A stretch of DNA of 11,615 bases from Baffinella frigidus (Eukaryota; Cryptophyceae; Cryptomonadales; Baffinellaceae), in assembly GCA_026770585.1 (NCBI GenBank), contig MU646513.1, positions 506,197 to 517,811 of the forward strand, read 5' to 3'. Below, piece after piece: positions 1 to 5,761 of the stretch (position 1 is its first letter; the number at the start of each line of letters is the position of its first letter). Below the pieces are notes generated by a model. It ran no database searches, was not told the origin of the DNA, and saw nothing but the letters and a program-made list of their open reading frames with translations. A program made the translations under genes and the position numbers.

Positions 1-172
<172 letters not shown>

Positions 173-445
173 GTTACAGCAAGAGGACCACGCAGGACTG
201 TTCGGTTGGACGTTTCAGGGTCGTACTTGGAGCCGATGGGTCAGGTTTGGCAACGTTTGACAGATATGACTCCGATTTTGGAGGAAAATCTTTGAAAATT
301 GACGTTTGAATAACCCCACATTGAGTCCAGCGTCGTGACGCCTCTGTCAGCTTCTCACGAAGCCCTCCAAGCGGTGCGGTTTCCCTTTTTTTAACGCTAA
401 GCCCTATACCTAAACCCTCAACCCTCAGGGACATAGGGGGGCAGG

Positions 446-530
446 CAACCCGTAGGGACATAGGGAGGTTCCTGCGGGTAAGGTAACGGAAACGTGGCCT
501 GTTTTGGGCCGAAATTCCAAACCTCAACGC
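446..530 (-). mobile_element. Family 1 inverted-repeat element, partial copy
   Basis: Read on the minus strand, this resembles the left half of the complete elements at 6738 and 7513: a snap-back around GGCC, then TTTCCGTTACC, then a palindromic GTAGGGAC...GTCCCTACG core. The outer CCACACAGCGG terminus has decayed or is missing. It lies immediately upstream of a truncated exon a copy. The block together with that exon is repeated without gaps 323 bp downstream. Confidence 0.7.
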
Positions 531-540
531 CTTACAACCA

Positions 541-594
541 GGTGCTCTACGCGCTCGCCATCAACTCCAACGTCACGTACCTCGACCTCTCTTC
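541..594 (+). pseudogene. Truncated copy of LRR exon a
   Basis: After TTACAACCAG the frame reads VLYALAINSNVTYLDLSS and then TAA. It matches the copy at 864 with two synonymous changes (GCG/GCA, TCT/TCA) before diverging. The motif SNVTYLDLSS is an RNI-type LRR strand. The stop and the loss of the following Asn mark this copy as dead. It is part of a direct duplication of about 155 bp (446-600 versus 769-923). Confidence 0.8.
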
Positions 595-603
595 CTAACC
601 CCG

Positions 604-716
604 CATTTTGCCAAGCCCTATACCTTGATATCGCTCAACCTTCAACCCTAAACCCTAACCCTAACCCCCAACCCCCAAACACTGAACCCTAAACCCCACC
701 CCCCACCCCCAAGACA
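604..716 (+). repeat. Degenerate CCCTAAA/CCCTAACC tract
   Basis: Telomere-like heptamers (CCCTAAA, CCCTAAC, CCCCCAA) lie between the two exon a copies. They are interstitial and imperfect, so this is intron-like filler and not a chromosome end. Confidence 0.85.
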
Positions 717-768
717 GCAACCTAATGAACGGACCCCAACCCTTCAAAACCAGGTGCTCTTCGGTAGT

Positions 769-853
769 CAACCCGTAGGGGCATAGGGGGGTTCCTGCGG
801 GTAAGGTAACGGAAACGTGGCCTGTTTTGGGCCGAAAATCCAAACCCCAACGC
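769..853 (-). mobile_element. Family 1 inverted-repeat element, second partial copy
   Basis: This duplicates 446-530 at a constant offset of 323 bp, with few substitutions. The word ACCAGGTGCTCT flanks the block at 749-760 and 860-871. That could be a relic of an exon start on both sides or a target duplication. The element ends shortly before the exon a acceptor. Confidence 0.7.
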
Positions 854-863
854 CTTACAACCA

Positions 864-990
864 GGTGCTCTACGCACTCGCCATCAACTCCAACGTCACG
901 TACCTCGACCTCTCATCCAACCCCCTCTTCTGCTCCGGAACCCTCTACGGGCCCGCCTCCGGAACCATCTCCGGAACCATATCCAGAACC
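864..990 (+). CDS. LRR exon a (best copy)
   Basis: The candidate acceptor is TTACAACCAG|GTG. The frame reads VLYALAINSNVTYLDLSSNP and on to LFCSG, an RNI-type LRR: a helix tail (ALAINSN) and then the LxLSSN strand and turn. Asn and Leu sit at the consensus positions. It continues as a 12-bp-period stretch built on TCCGGAACC, giving a Ser/Gly/Thr-rich segment (SGTISGTIS) that does not look like LRR. The donor is uncertain: GTATCC at 991 and GTCGAG at 1003 are both in phase 0, and the true boundary may lie nearer the LRR end. Relative to the upstream copy, the LRR part changes synonymously. Confidence 0.6.
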
Positions 991-1261
991 GTATCCGGAA
1001 CCGTCGAGAGAGGCAACAGGCCCGCCTCGGGAGCCGCCGAGGGAGGCGGAGAGGTCGACCCCCGCTCCACATACTACATACTACATACTGTATACTATAT
1101 ACTATATACTTTATACTATATACTGTATACTTTATACCATATACTATATACTAATATACGATTGATCTCAACGGTTCTGGAACCGTATCCGGAACTGTCG
1201 AGAGAGGCAACAGGCCCGCCTCGGCAGCCGCCGAGGGAGGCGGAGAGGTCGACCCCCGCTC
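980..1261. repeat. Direct duplication flanking a heptamer array (980-1067 and 1174-1261)
   Basis: Two copies of an approximately 88-bp block are offset by 194 bp. They begin around GGAACCGTATCCGGAAC and run through GAGAGAGGCAACAGG to GACCCCCGCT. One frame gives ERGNRPASGAAEGGGEVDPR and another a Pro/Glu/Arg-rich peptide. The coding frame cannot be decided. Confidence 0.85.
1069..1160. repeat. (TATACTA)n heptamer minisatellite
   Basis: About twelve imperfect 7-bp units (TATACTA, TATACTG, TATACTT, TACATAC) fill the gap between the two duplicated blocks. The period equals that of the telomere-like repeat, although the sequence differs. Confidence 0.85.
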
Positions 1262-1271
1262 TATATGCTAT

Positions 1272-1462
1272 CCACGGCAGGTCATTAGTCAGAATTTCAG
1301 GACGCACCGGTTCGTTACCTGGTACTAAATGAGTGTGCGGTCCCACGCGAGAGGCAGCTCCTCGTCCTTTCCACGTCCGATTTGTTACTCCGAATTTCGG
1401 ATCCGGCTACAAAATTTAAAACAGGACTTGTATCTGAAATTCCGACTAATGACCTGGCGTGG
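1272..1462. mobile_element. Family 5 inverted-repeat (MITE-like) element abutting exon b
   Basis: 29-bp terminal inverted arms at 1272-1300 and 1434-1462 match at 27 of 29 positions. The total is 191 bp with no coding capacity, which is the form of a miniature inverted-repeat element. No target duplication is clear. The right arm contains GACTAATGAC, a branch-point-like CTAAT, and the next three bases after the arm are CAG, the apparent acceptor of exon b. Confidence 0.8.
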
Positions 1463-1465
1463 CAG

Positions 1466-1558
1466 GGAAAGGAGGGGGGCGATGTGGGAGGGGAGGGGGC
1501 GGAGGCGCTTTCGGTGTTTTTGCAGTGCAACGCGGGGGTGGAAGAACTCCGACTTCAG
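1466..1558 (+). CDS. LRR exon b (best copy)
   Basis: The acceptor GGCAG|GGA lies directly after an inverted-repeat element and the donor is CTTCAG|GTGTTT, phase 0. The peptide is a Gly-rich lead (GKEGGDVGGEG) followed by AEALSVFLQCNAGVEELRLQ, an RNI-type helix and then the LxxLxL strand. It joins in phase 0 to exon c (DMGLTDIAG), completing an LRR repeat exactly. AG dinucleotides at 1485 and 1494 in the same frame offer alternative starts that would drop the Gly-rich lead. Against the copy at 1858, six of the nine differing codons are synonymous. Confidence 0.72.
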
Positions 1559-1625
1559 GTGTTTGATTGTTTTGCCAAGTTGCTCTAACCTGAGGTGCTT
1601 GCCCAGTTGCTCTAATGTTGCTGAG

Positions 1626-1730
1626 TAACCAACCGAGTCATCTAACACACTAAACGGGGCTGGGGTTTCGGGTGCAGGGTACTGGGTGCTGGGTTCAGGG
1701 TTGGTTAGGGTTGCGTCAGCGCTGGAGGTT
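1626..1730. repeat. Degenerate G-rich TTAGGG/GGGTT tract
   Basis: The intron after exon b carries GGGTTTCGGGTGCAGGG, GGGTTCAGGGTTGG and similar words. The G-rich strand is on plus here, opposite to most other telomere-like tracts in the window. Confidence 0.6.
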
Positions 1731-1758
1731 CCGTGGGATGCGCTTTCTAACTCTGCGC

Positions 1759-1855
1759 GAGTTTTATTCTGGCTCGTCCTTGAAAGTATTTAACAGCAGA
1801 AATCAGTTACAAAAGGGCGGATAGAAAGCCTTTATGACGAGCCGGAATAAAACTC
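1759..1855. mobile_element. Family 6 inverted-repeat (MITE-like) element, 97 bp
   Basis: 20-bp arms at 1759-1778 and 1836-1855 match at 19 of 20 positions (GAGTTTTATTC... / ...GAATAAAACTC). The central part has no coding potential and no target duplication is evident. The bases after the right arm are AG|GC, coinciding with the apparent start of the second exon b copy. Confidence 0.8.
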
Positions 1856-1857
1856 AG

Positions 1858-1919
1858 GCAGCGCTAGGCTTTTAGTGTTCCTGCAGTGCAACGCGGGCGT
1901 GGGGGAGTTCCGGCTCCAG
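1858..1919 (+). pseudogene. Second, diverged copy of LRR exon b
   Basis: The frame reads SARLLVFLQCNAGVGEFRLQ, then GTCCAC at the donor position. Relative to exon b, TTT/TTC, TTG/CTG, GGG/GGC, GAA/GAG, CGA/CGG and CTT/CTC are synonymous, while Leu-to-Phe and Glu-to-Gly damage the LRR strand. The donor is weaker than in copy one. It could be an alternative exon, but a degenerating duplicate is more likely. Confidence 0.7.
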
Positions 1920-1928
1920 GTCCACACG

Positions 1929-1949
1929 GTTTAGGGTTTAGGGTTTAGG
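1929..1949. repeat. Short TTTAGGG tract
   Basis: Three TTTAGGG units follow the donor of the second exon b copy, in the G-rich orientation on plus. Confidence 0.9.
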
Positions 1950-1961
1950 ACAACTCACCTC

Positions 1962-2038
1962 AAGGATTTTTCGAATGCAAATTGGTCACGTTACACCCGG
2001 AATTCCGGCCCCAACGAAACCCTCGACGCCCACTGTGT
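1962..2038. repeat. Intronic dispersed repeat, copy 1
   Basis: The segment AAGGATTTT...ATTGGTCACGTTACACC...GAAACCCTCGACGCCCAC recurs at 3607-3694 with small gaps. It lies in the b/c intron here and the d/e intron there. It has no terminal inverted repeats that I can see. Confidence 0.75.
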
Positions 2039-2095
2039 GAATACTGCATGCGCATCCTTCTTAAAATCCCACCTCCGCCCCCACCCCCCCCGCAG

Positions 2096-2241
2096 GACAT
2101 GGGGCTGACGGACATCGCAGGGACAGCCATCGCGGCTCGCATCGCCCAGTCAGACTATTCGCAATCTGGCGGGGCCAAGGCCTCCTCGCTTCGCATCATT
2201 GACGTTTCGGGGAACCTCCTCACCGACGTTTCCGCCGCCAG
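2096..2241 (+). CDS. LRR exon c
   Basis: A strong pyrimidine tract (CCACCCCCCCCGCAG) precedes the acceptor and the donor is GCCAG|GTTTTG. The 146-nt exon encodes DMGLTDIAGTAIAARIAQ, a Ser/Gly/Ala-rich loop (SDYSQSGGAKAS) and SLRIIDVSGNLLTDVSAA plus AG of a split Arg codon. GLTDIAG is the typical RNI turn into a helix, and LRIIDVSGNLLTD is a complete next strand and turn. It starts in phase 0, matching exon b, and its final AG plus G of exon d gives Arg. It is the only LRR exon here seen as a single copy, and it has the clearest boundaries. Confidence 0.8.
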
Positions 2242-2599
2242 GTTTTGCCTGTTTCTTTCTTTCCTTAAGTTGACGGATTTGTACCACGGGGTCAGGATGT
2301 CAACTTGTGAATCGCCCGTCAACCCGACTGAGCCGTCCGCCGCCATGTTCTCGTTTTGAACAAGTTTGGTTGCCGGACTATTCGTTGGCAATCGCTCTTT
2401 TTTCGCTCTCCCAACGAGACACGCAATCTGACCCTGTCCCCGCCGTGCGGCACAGGCTGACACACGTGAACTCTGAACCAACAATATACCCTTACCAACC
2501 CCAAAGTCTGCACCAACCCTATACTCTGCGCCAACCCTGCACCCTGAACCAACCCTAAACCAAACTTAAACCGACACTTAACCAACCGTTCACCCGCAG
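2242..2599 (+). other. Intron c/d
   Basis: It begins GTTTTG and ends CACCCGCAG. The second half is made of CCAACCCTAAACC-like words. Short ORFs through it have no recognisable content. Confidence 0.6.
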
Positions 2600-2628
2600 G
2601 CTAGCGGACACAGTGGTGGCATCGCGCC
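2600..2628 (+). pseudogene. Exon d copy 1, truncated
   Basis: The acceptor CCCGCAG is intact and G + LADTVVASR follows, in phase with exon c. The copy then runs straight into CCCTAAA repeats after nine full codons. Because the first acceptor after exon c is here, a frameshift or stop would result if it were used without the rest of the exon. Confidence 0.7.
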
Positions 2629-2770
2629 CTAAACCCTAAACCCTAAACCCTGAACCCTAAACCCCAAATCCTGAACCCTAAACCCCAAACCCCAAACCCT
2701 AACCCCCAACCCCCAAACCCTAAGACCTCCACCCTCCACCCTCCCCCCTAAACCCCAAACAGTAAACACT
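2627..2770 (+). repeat. CCCTAAA-type tract within the exon d series
   Basis: Perfect CCCTAAA units at the start decay into CCCCAAA, CCCTGAA and ACACTAA words. Confidence 0.9.
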
Positions 2771-2823
2771 AAACAGTACACACTAAACACTCAACGCGAA
2801 ACCAACGCCACACACTCATCGAG

Positions 2824-2884
2824 GGTGGCGGACGCAGTGGCGGCATCGCGTCAAGAGCTTGTGAAACGTCTCAGTGCCAAACCC
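2824..2884 (+). pseudogene. Exon d copy 2
   Basis: G + VADAVAASRQELVKRLSAKP, then TAA inside CCCTAAA repeats. The peptide is arguably the best helix of the series (no Gly), but the acceptor dinucleotide context is GAG|G and there is no donor. Against copy 3, eight codons differ synonymously (GCG/GCA, CGT/CGC, GAG/GAA, CTT/CTC, CGT/CGG, CTC/CTG, AGT/AGC, CCC/CCT). Confidence 0.7.
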
Positions 2885-3020
2885 TAAACCCTAAATCCCA
2901 ACCCCCAAACCCTCAACCCTCCAACCTAAACCGCAAATCCTAAACCGCAAACAGTAAACACTACACAGTAAACCCCCAACACTGAACTCCAAACCCTCAA
3001 CACTGAACCGACCCCACACA
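2879..3020 (+). repeat. Degenerate CCCTAAA tract
   Basis: CCCTAAA, CCCCCAAA, AACAGTAAACACT words separate exon d copies 2 and 3. The CACACACTCA word just before the acceptor is shared by both copies, showing that the duplication unit was intron plus exon. Confidence 0.85.
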
Positions 3021-3029
3021 CTCAACCAG

Positions 3030-3098
3030 GTTGGCAGTAGCAGTGGTGGCATCGCGCCAAGAACTCGGGAAACGGCTGAGCGCCAAACCTTCGGGGAG
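3030..3098 (+). CDS. LRR exon d (best complete copy)
   Basis: Acceptor CTCAACCAG|G. G completes the Arg of exon c, followed by LAVAVVASRQELGKRLSAKP and SG, with AG of a split Arg at the end. This is the helical half of an RNI repeat. Its length (69 nt, 23 codons) keeps phase 2 on both sides. The base after GGGGAG is GC, not GT, so the donor is either a GC type or lost. The tail copy at 3361 retains AG|GTAGGG. Joined to exon e, the split codon again gives Arg. The full body may be dead, with the working tail elsewhere. Confidence 0.6.
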
Positions 3099-3360
3099 GC
3101 ACAACACACCTGACGACCCCGTCAAGTTATTCCCGTACCCTCGTAGATTCTCAGATTTACCGATCTCAGATTTACCACACCCTAGTAGATTATATCTCAG
3201 ATTTCATGTGGAAACCATGTCAATTAAAAAAACTTCGGCAATGACATTTACTACACAGCACGATCTTTACTAGTACTATTAAAGCAAACGTGTAGTAAGT
3301 TTGATTGAATACAGTTTTTAGAAATGAAAAGGTTCCTACATTAGATTATATCTCAGACGC
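3099..3360 (+). other. AT-richer intronic stretch with TCAGATTTA words
   Basis: Words such as TAGATTCTCAGATTTACC and TTATATCTCAGATTT recur three to four times (3145-3205, 3343-3356, 3440). I see no exon. The base composition is visibly more AT-rich than the flanks. Confidence 0.6.
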
Positions 3361-3383
3361 ATGAGCGCCAAACCCGCGGGGAG
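3361..3383 (+). pseudogene. Exon d copy 4, 3' tail only
   Basis: SAKPAG followed by AG|GTAGGG matches the end of exon d and preserves a good donor, but the helical body is missing. From 3384 to 3775 is intron: unique sequence, the dispersed repeat at 3607 and C-rich words. Confidence 0.65.
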
Positions 3384-3606
3384 GTAGGGTGTCACCCGCC
3401 GGAACCGTCAAGTCAGTCAAGTCACCTCATAGACTACACTTCAGATTTGGCTTGGGACTGGAGAAATTTTGCACTTTGTAGGGATTAAAATACCGGGGTT
3501 TGTACCGGAACAAGTACTCCCCGAAACACCGAACACCAAACATCAATCACTCGGTGGACTACGGACCTTTCCACAAAAGTCAACTTGCCCAGAGATAATT
3601 AAGTTG

Positions 3607-3694
3607 AAGGATTTTCTGGTGTAAAATTGGTCACGTAACACCCCAGAATCCGGCCTCAAATTCAAATCCGAAACCCTCGAAGCCCACCGCGTGG
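3607..3694. repeat. Intronic dispersed repeat, copy 2
   Basis: Diverged copy of 1962-2038, sharing AAATTGGTCACGT and GAAACCCTCGA. It carries small insertions, including an extra TCAAATTCAAATCC. Confidence 0.75.
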
Positions 3695-3775
3695 CATGTG
3701 ACCCTTGAACCCTGGACCAACCCTGCACCCACTGCTACTCACCCCCAACCCCTGACCGTCAACCCCCCAAACCAG

Positions 3776-3837
3776 CACTGAACCTGACGGCACTGAATCT
3801 CTCGAACAACACGCTTGACGCGGACAGGGGGCAGGCT
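3776..3837 (+). pseudogene. Exon e copy A (LRR strand, then stop)
   Basis: After AACCAG the frame reads LNLTALNLSNNTLDADRGQA and then TGA soon after. It is a good LRR strand and turn (LTALNLSNNTL), but the helical part is frameshifted relative to exon e. GCGGACAGGGGG offers no donor. C-rich words (CTCACCCCCACCCC repeats) follow to about 3890. Confidence 0.7.
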
Positions 3838-3930
3838 GCCTGAAACCTCACCCCCACCCCCTCACCCCCACCCCCTGATCGCCAACCCCCCTGGCAAGCA
3901 GGCAACCCTAAACCTTAATCCATATGGCAG

Positions 3931-4038
3931 GCACCTCACAGTTCTGAACCTCTCGAACAATACAGGTACCTCACAGTGTTGAACCTCTCAAATAATACAG
4001 GTACCTGACAGTGCTGAACCTGGAGAACAAAACCCCCA
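3931..4038 (+). pseudogene. Exon e copies B, C, D: back-to-back 35-bp units
   Basis: Units 3931-3965, 3966-4000 and 4001-about 4035 each encode (H/Y)LTVLNL(S/E)N and abut with no intron. The junctions are ACAG|GTACCT, so each works on paper as both acceptor and donor. 35 is not a multiple of three, so reading through shifts frame. B and C end in the same AATACAG. D loses it and runs into CCCCCACC. Confidence 0.8.
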
Positions 4039-4093
4039 CCTTATGACCGCCAACTCCCCAAGCAGACAACCCTAAACCCTAATCCCTAAGCAG

Positions 4094-4178
4094 GTACCTG
4101 ACTGTGCTGAATCTCGAGAACAACATGCTGACGCGGGCAGGGTGTGCGCGCCTCCAGGCCGCAGCCGTCACTGCCCAG
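4094..4178 (+). CDS. LRR exon e (complete copy)
   Basis: The acceptor CCTAAGCAG|G follows a CCCTAAA-type tract and the donor is GCCCAG|GTCTGC. G completes the split Arg from exon d. YLTVLNLENNMLTRAGCARL and then QAAAVTAQ make a textbook 28-residue RNI-type LRR: LxxLxLxxNxLxxxGxxxL followed by an Ala-rich helix. It ends in phase 0, matching exon f. It is the fifth of five copies of the strand motif in 400 bp and the only one with the full helix. Confidence 0.8.
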
Positions 4179-4303
4179 GTCTGCCCCCTCCCCACCTCTC
4201 CCAACTCAAGTGTTTTTTAATTCAAGGGTTTTATCAACCCGACTCAAGGTTTTTTGAGACGGTGGTCACTGACTCACTGGTTAGACCTGCCCCCTCCCCC
4301 CAC

Positions 4304-4340
4304 GCGTATCCAGGCCGCTGCCGTCACTGCCAAGGCAACA
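4304..4340 (+). pseudogene. Exon e helix fragment
   Basis: RIQAAAVTAKA repeats the LQAAAVTAQ helix of exon e 130 bp downstream without the strand part. It is a further duplicated remnant. Flanks are pyrimidine-rich. Confidence 0.6.
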
Positions 4341-4432
4341 CCGCCCCCCCCCTTCCCTCCAACCCTACGAGTTTTCTTCTCACCCGCGCGTCTCTCCACC
4401 CGTGCGCCACACACCCCCCTTCCCGCGCTTAG

Positions 4433-4560
4433 ATGTTTGGTGAAACGTTCCAGGGGGAAACCCCGGTGCATGACCGGTCCAGGGCCAAACGCTACACGTT
4501 TGACCCTGGGTCGTTCGTGCGAAGCGCTATGTACGCGTGTACGCTTTGCACAGAACGGAT
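4433..4560 (+). other. Unassigned open stretch in intron e/f
   Basis: The sequence is open from ATG at 4433 (MFGETFQGETPVHD..., also preceded by CGCTTAG as a possible acceptor). Composition is less repetitive than the surroundings. I do not recognise the peptide and find no duplicate in the window, so an extra exon is possible but unsupported. The e-to-f phase fits without it. Confidence 0.2.
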
Positions 4561-4575
4561 CTTTTTAATTCGGGT

Positions 4576-4691
4576 TCGAATAGCGAGTCGTGTCCAAATT
4601 GTCGGCGCTGAAACTCCAATTTGGAGTTTCAGCCCCCACAGCTTGGACACGAATCAAAGTTACCCGATCCATTTGCTCCCTCGCTATTCGA
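4576..4691. other. Nested three-tier inverted repeat
   Basis: Three concentric arm pairs: 12 bp at 4576-4587/4680-4691 (TCGAATAGCGAG), 9 bp at 4589-4597/4643-4651 (CGTGTCCAA), and 13 bp at 4607-4619/4621-4633 (GCTGAAACTCCAA, one-base loop). All are exact. It could be a single MITE-like element with an insertion in the right arm (4652-4679), or a cruciform-forming site. It does not match the other families here. Confidence 0.75.
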
Positions 4692-4847
4692 GCAAGGAGA
4701 CTGCACAGGATCTCTTTAGGTCCCACCCACACAGCCTGCCCCCTCCCGCCTCATATATTTTGACATTATCAGGATCGTCGTCCTCACTCTTAGCCCGCAA
4801 CGTTCTTCACGAACACACCGAGACACCACACCCTGATTCATACTCAC

Positions 4848-4938
4848 TGAACCCTCAACCCTCAACCCTCATCCCTAAACCCTAAACCCTAAACCCTACA
4901 CCCTAAACCCTACACCCTAAACCCTCAACCCGCTTGAC
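4848..4938 (+). repeat. CCCTAAA-type tract ending at an acceptor
   Basis: CCCTAAA and CCCTACA units run up to CCGCTTGACAG, the acceptor of exon f copy 1. In this series telomere-like repeats form the pyrimidine-rich end of the intron. Confidence 0.9.
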
Positions 4939-4940
4939 AG

Positions 4941-4982
4941 GAAGTGCTCCCCAAGAAGCTTGCCGTGGTGTTGGACAGACAA
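4941..4982 (+). pseudogene. Exon f copy 1
   Basis: EVLPKKLAVVLDRQ, a peptide identical to the complete copy at 5311 despite eight nucleotide differences, all synonymous (including CTC/TTG). The donor end (CAGCG|GTGTGC) is replaced by ACAACCCC, so the copy is probably unusable, or it ends elsewhere. Confidence 0.75.
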
Positions 4983-4997
4983 CCCCTCATCATAAAT

Positions 4998-5147
4998 CCT
5001 ACTCCCTACACCCTAAACCTCAGTTCTCTCTAAACTCCAAACCCCAAACCCTAAACCCTAAACCCTAACCCCTAACCCCTCAACCCTAGAGCCCAAACCC
5101 TAAACCCTAAACCCTAAACCCTAAACCCTAAACCCTAAACCCGCTTG
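4998..5147 (+). repeat. CCCTAAA tract with the longest perfect run
   Basis: 5095-5142 is an uninterrupted run of almost seven CCCTAAA heptamers. Flanking units are imperfect (CCCCTAA, CCCTAGA). It ends in CCGCTTGACAG like the tract before copy 1. Confidence 0.95.
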
Positions 5148-5151
5148 ACAG

Positions 5152-5193
5152 GAGGTACTCCCCAAGACGCTTCCCATGGTGTTGCACAGACAA
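5152..5193 (+). pseudogene. Exon f copy 2, degenerate
   Basis: EVLPKTLPMVLHRQ carries four replacements (K/T, A/P, V/M, D/H) relative to copies 1 and 3, including a helix-breaking Pro. There is no donor. It is evidently under relaxed selection. Confidence 0.75.
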
Positions 5194-5224
5194 ACCCTGA
5201 ATCATAAATCCTTCTCCCCACACC

Positions 5225-5304
5225 CTGAACCCCAGTACTCCCTACACCATAAACCCTAAACCCTAAACCCTCAACCCTAAACCCTAAACCGCAAACCCTG
5301 AACG
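5225..5304 (+). repeat. CCCTAAA-type tract before exon f
   Basis: CCCTAAA units lead into CCCTGAACGTGACAG, the acceptor of the complete exon f copy. Confidence 0.9.
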
Positions 5305-5310
5305 TGACAG

Positions 5311-5354
5311 GAGGTGCTCCCCAAGAAGCTGGCGGTAGTGCTCGACAGGCAGCG
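5311..5354 (+). CDS. Exon f, short helical exon after the LRRs (best copy)
   Basis: Acceptor GTGACAG|GAG in phase 0, as required by exon e. EVLPKKLAVVLDRQ plus CG of a split codon. The likely donor is CAGCG|GTGTGC, and the corresponding site in the relic at 5762 is the stronger GTGAGC. CG + G of exon g makes Arg, so phases agree on both sides. The peptide is amphipathic and charged, plausibly the last LRR helix or a cap. No motif identifies a function. Identity of the peptide with copy 1, with only silent differences, argues that the frame is real. Confidence 0.68.
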
Positions 5355-5413
5355 GTGTGCCTCCTTCCCAAGCCCACCACTTAGCAGCCACCGGAGGCTT
5401 CGAATTCTATCTA

Positions 5414-5490
5414 TTGCCCTGGAAAGAATTCTATCAGTTCTGTATATTGCCCTGGAAAGAATTGCATCTATTGCCCTGGAACGCGCCTCC
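5414..5490. repeat. Triplicated TTGCCCTGGAA unit
   Basis: Three units of about 27-40 bp contain ATTGCCCTGGAAAGAATT or a close variant (5414, 5445, 5470). In one frame they read LPWKE. This is local tandem duplication between two exon f copies, with no evidence of splicing. Confidence 0.75.
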
Positions 5491-5507
5491 TTCCCTCGCT
5501 CATAAGA

Positions 5508-5537
5508 AGAGCTTGCCGTGGTGCTCGACAGGCAGCG
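5508..5537 (+). pseudogene. Exon f copy 4, 3' part only
   Basis: ELAVVLDRQ-like remnant (LAVVLDRQ plus CG) followed by GTGTGC. Its upstream part is replaced by CTCGCTCATAAGAAG, the terminus of the family 2 elements, fused directly to the exon body. Confidence 0.65.
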
Positions 5538-5603
5538 GTGTGCCTCCTTCCCATGCCCCTCGCCCCCGCACCCCGTTAGGTCCTTTAGGGTTTGATTGCT
5601 CCC

Positions 5604-5750
5604 AACCACACAGCGGGCGACGCAGAGATTTTCGGGCGCTGAGAGCCCGAGTTTCCGTTATCTTATCGTGAGGAACCCTCCTGTGTTCCTACAAGTTGCC
5701 TACCGTAGGGTCCTAGGTCTTATCGCTTCGGGGTGATTCAAAATCCCCCC
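5604..5750 (+). mobile_element. Family 1 inverted-repeat element lacking its right end
   Basis: It starts with AACCACACAGCGGGC, contains the GGGCGCTGAGAGCCCG snap-back, TTTCCGTTA and the GGGTCCTAGGTCTTATCGCTT core, then stops short of the right terminus where exon f-like sequence begins. The preceding word TAGGGTTTGATTGCT recurs at 6290. Confidence 0.78.
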
Positions 5751-5761
5751 CATGTCCCTAC

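Noticed and set aside
174-527. 117-codon minus-strand ORF
   Set aside because: It overlaps the family 1 fragment and CCCTAAA-like words; no recognisable domain.
749-871. ACCAGGTGCTCT as a 12-bp target-site duplication around the family 1 fragment
   Set aside because: The word is the exon a start itself, and the upstream copy at 446 lacks it on its left side, so a duplicated exon start explains it as well. It was not used as evidence of insertion.
4570-4590. GGGTTCGAATAG, resembling a tRNA T-loop / B box
   Set aside because: No matching acceptor stem, D-arm or A box lies at the right distance, and the word belongs to the outer arm of an inverted repeat.
5095-5142. Chromosome end (telomere)
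   Set aside because: The CCCTAAA runs are short, degenerate, in both orientations and flanked by unique sequence and exons, so they are interstitial.
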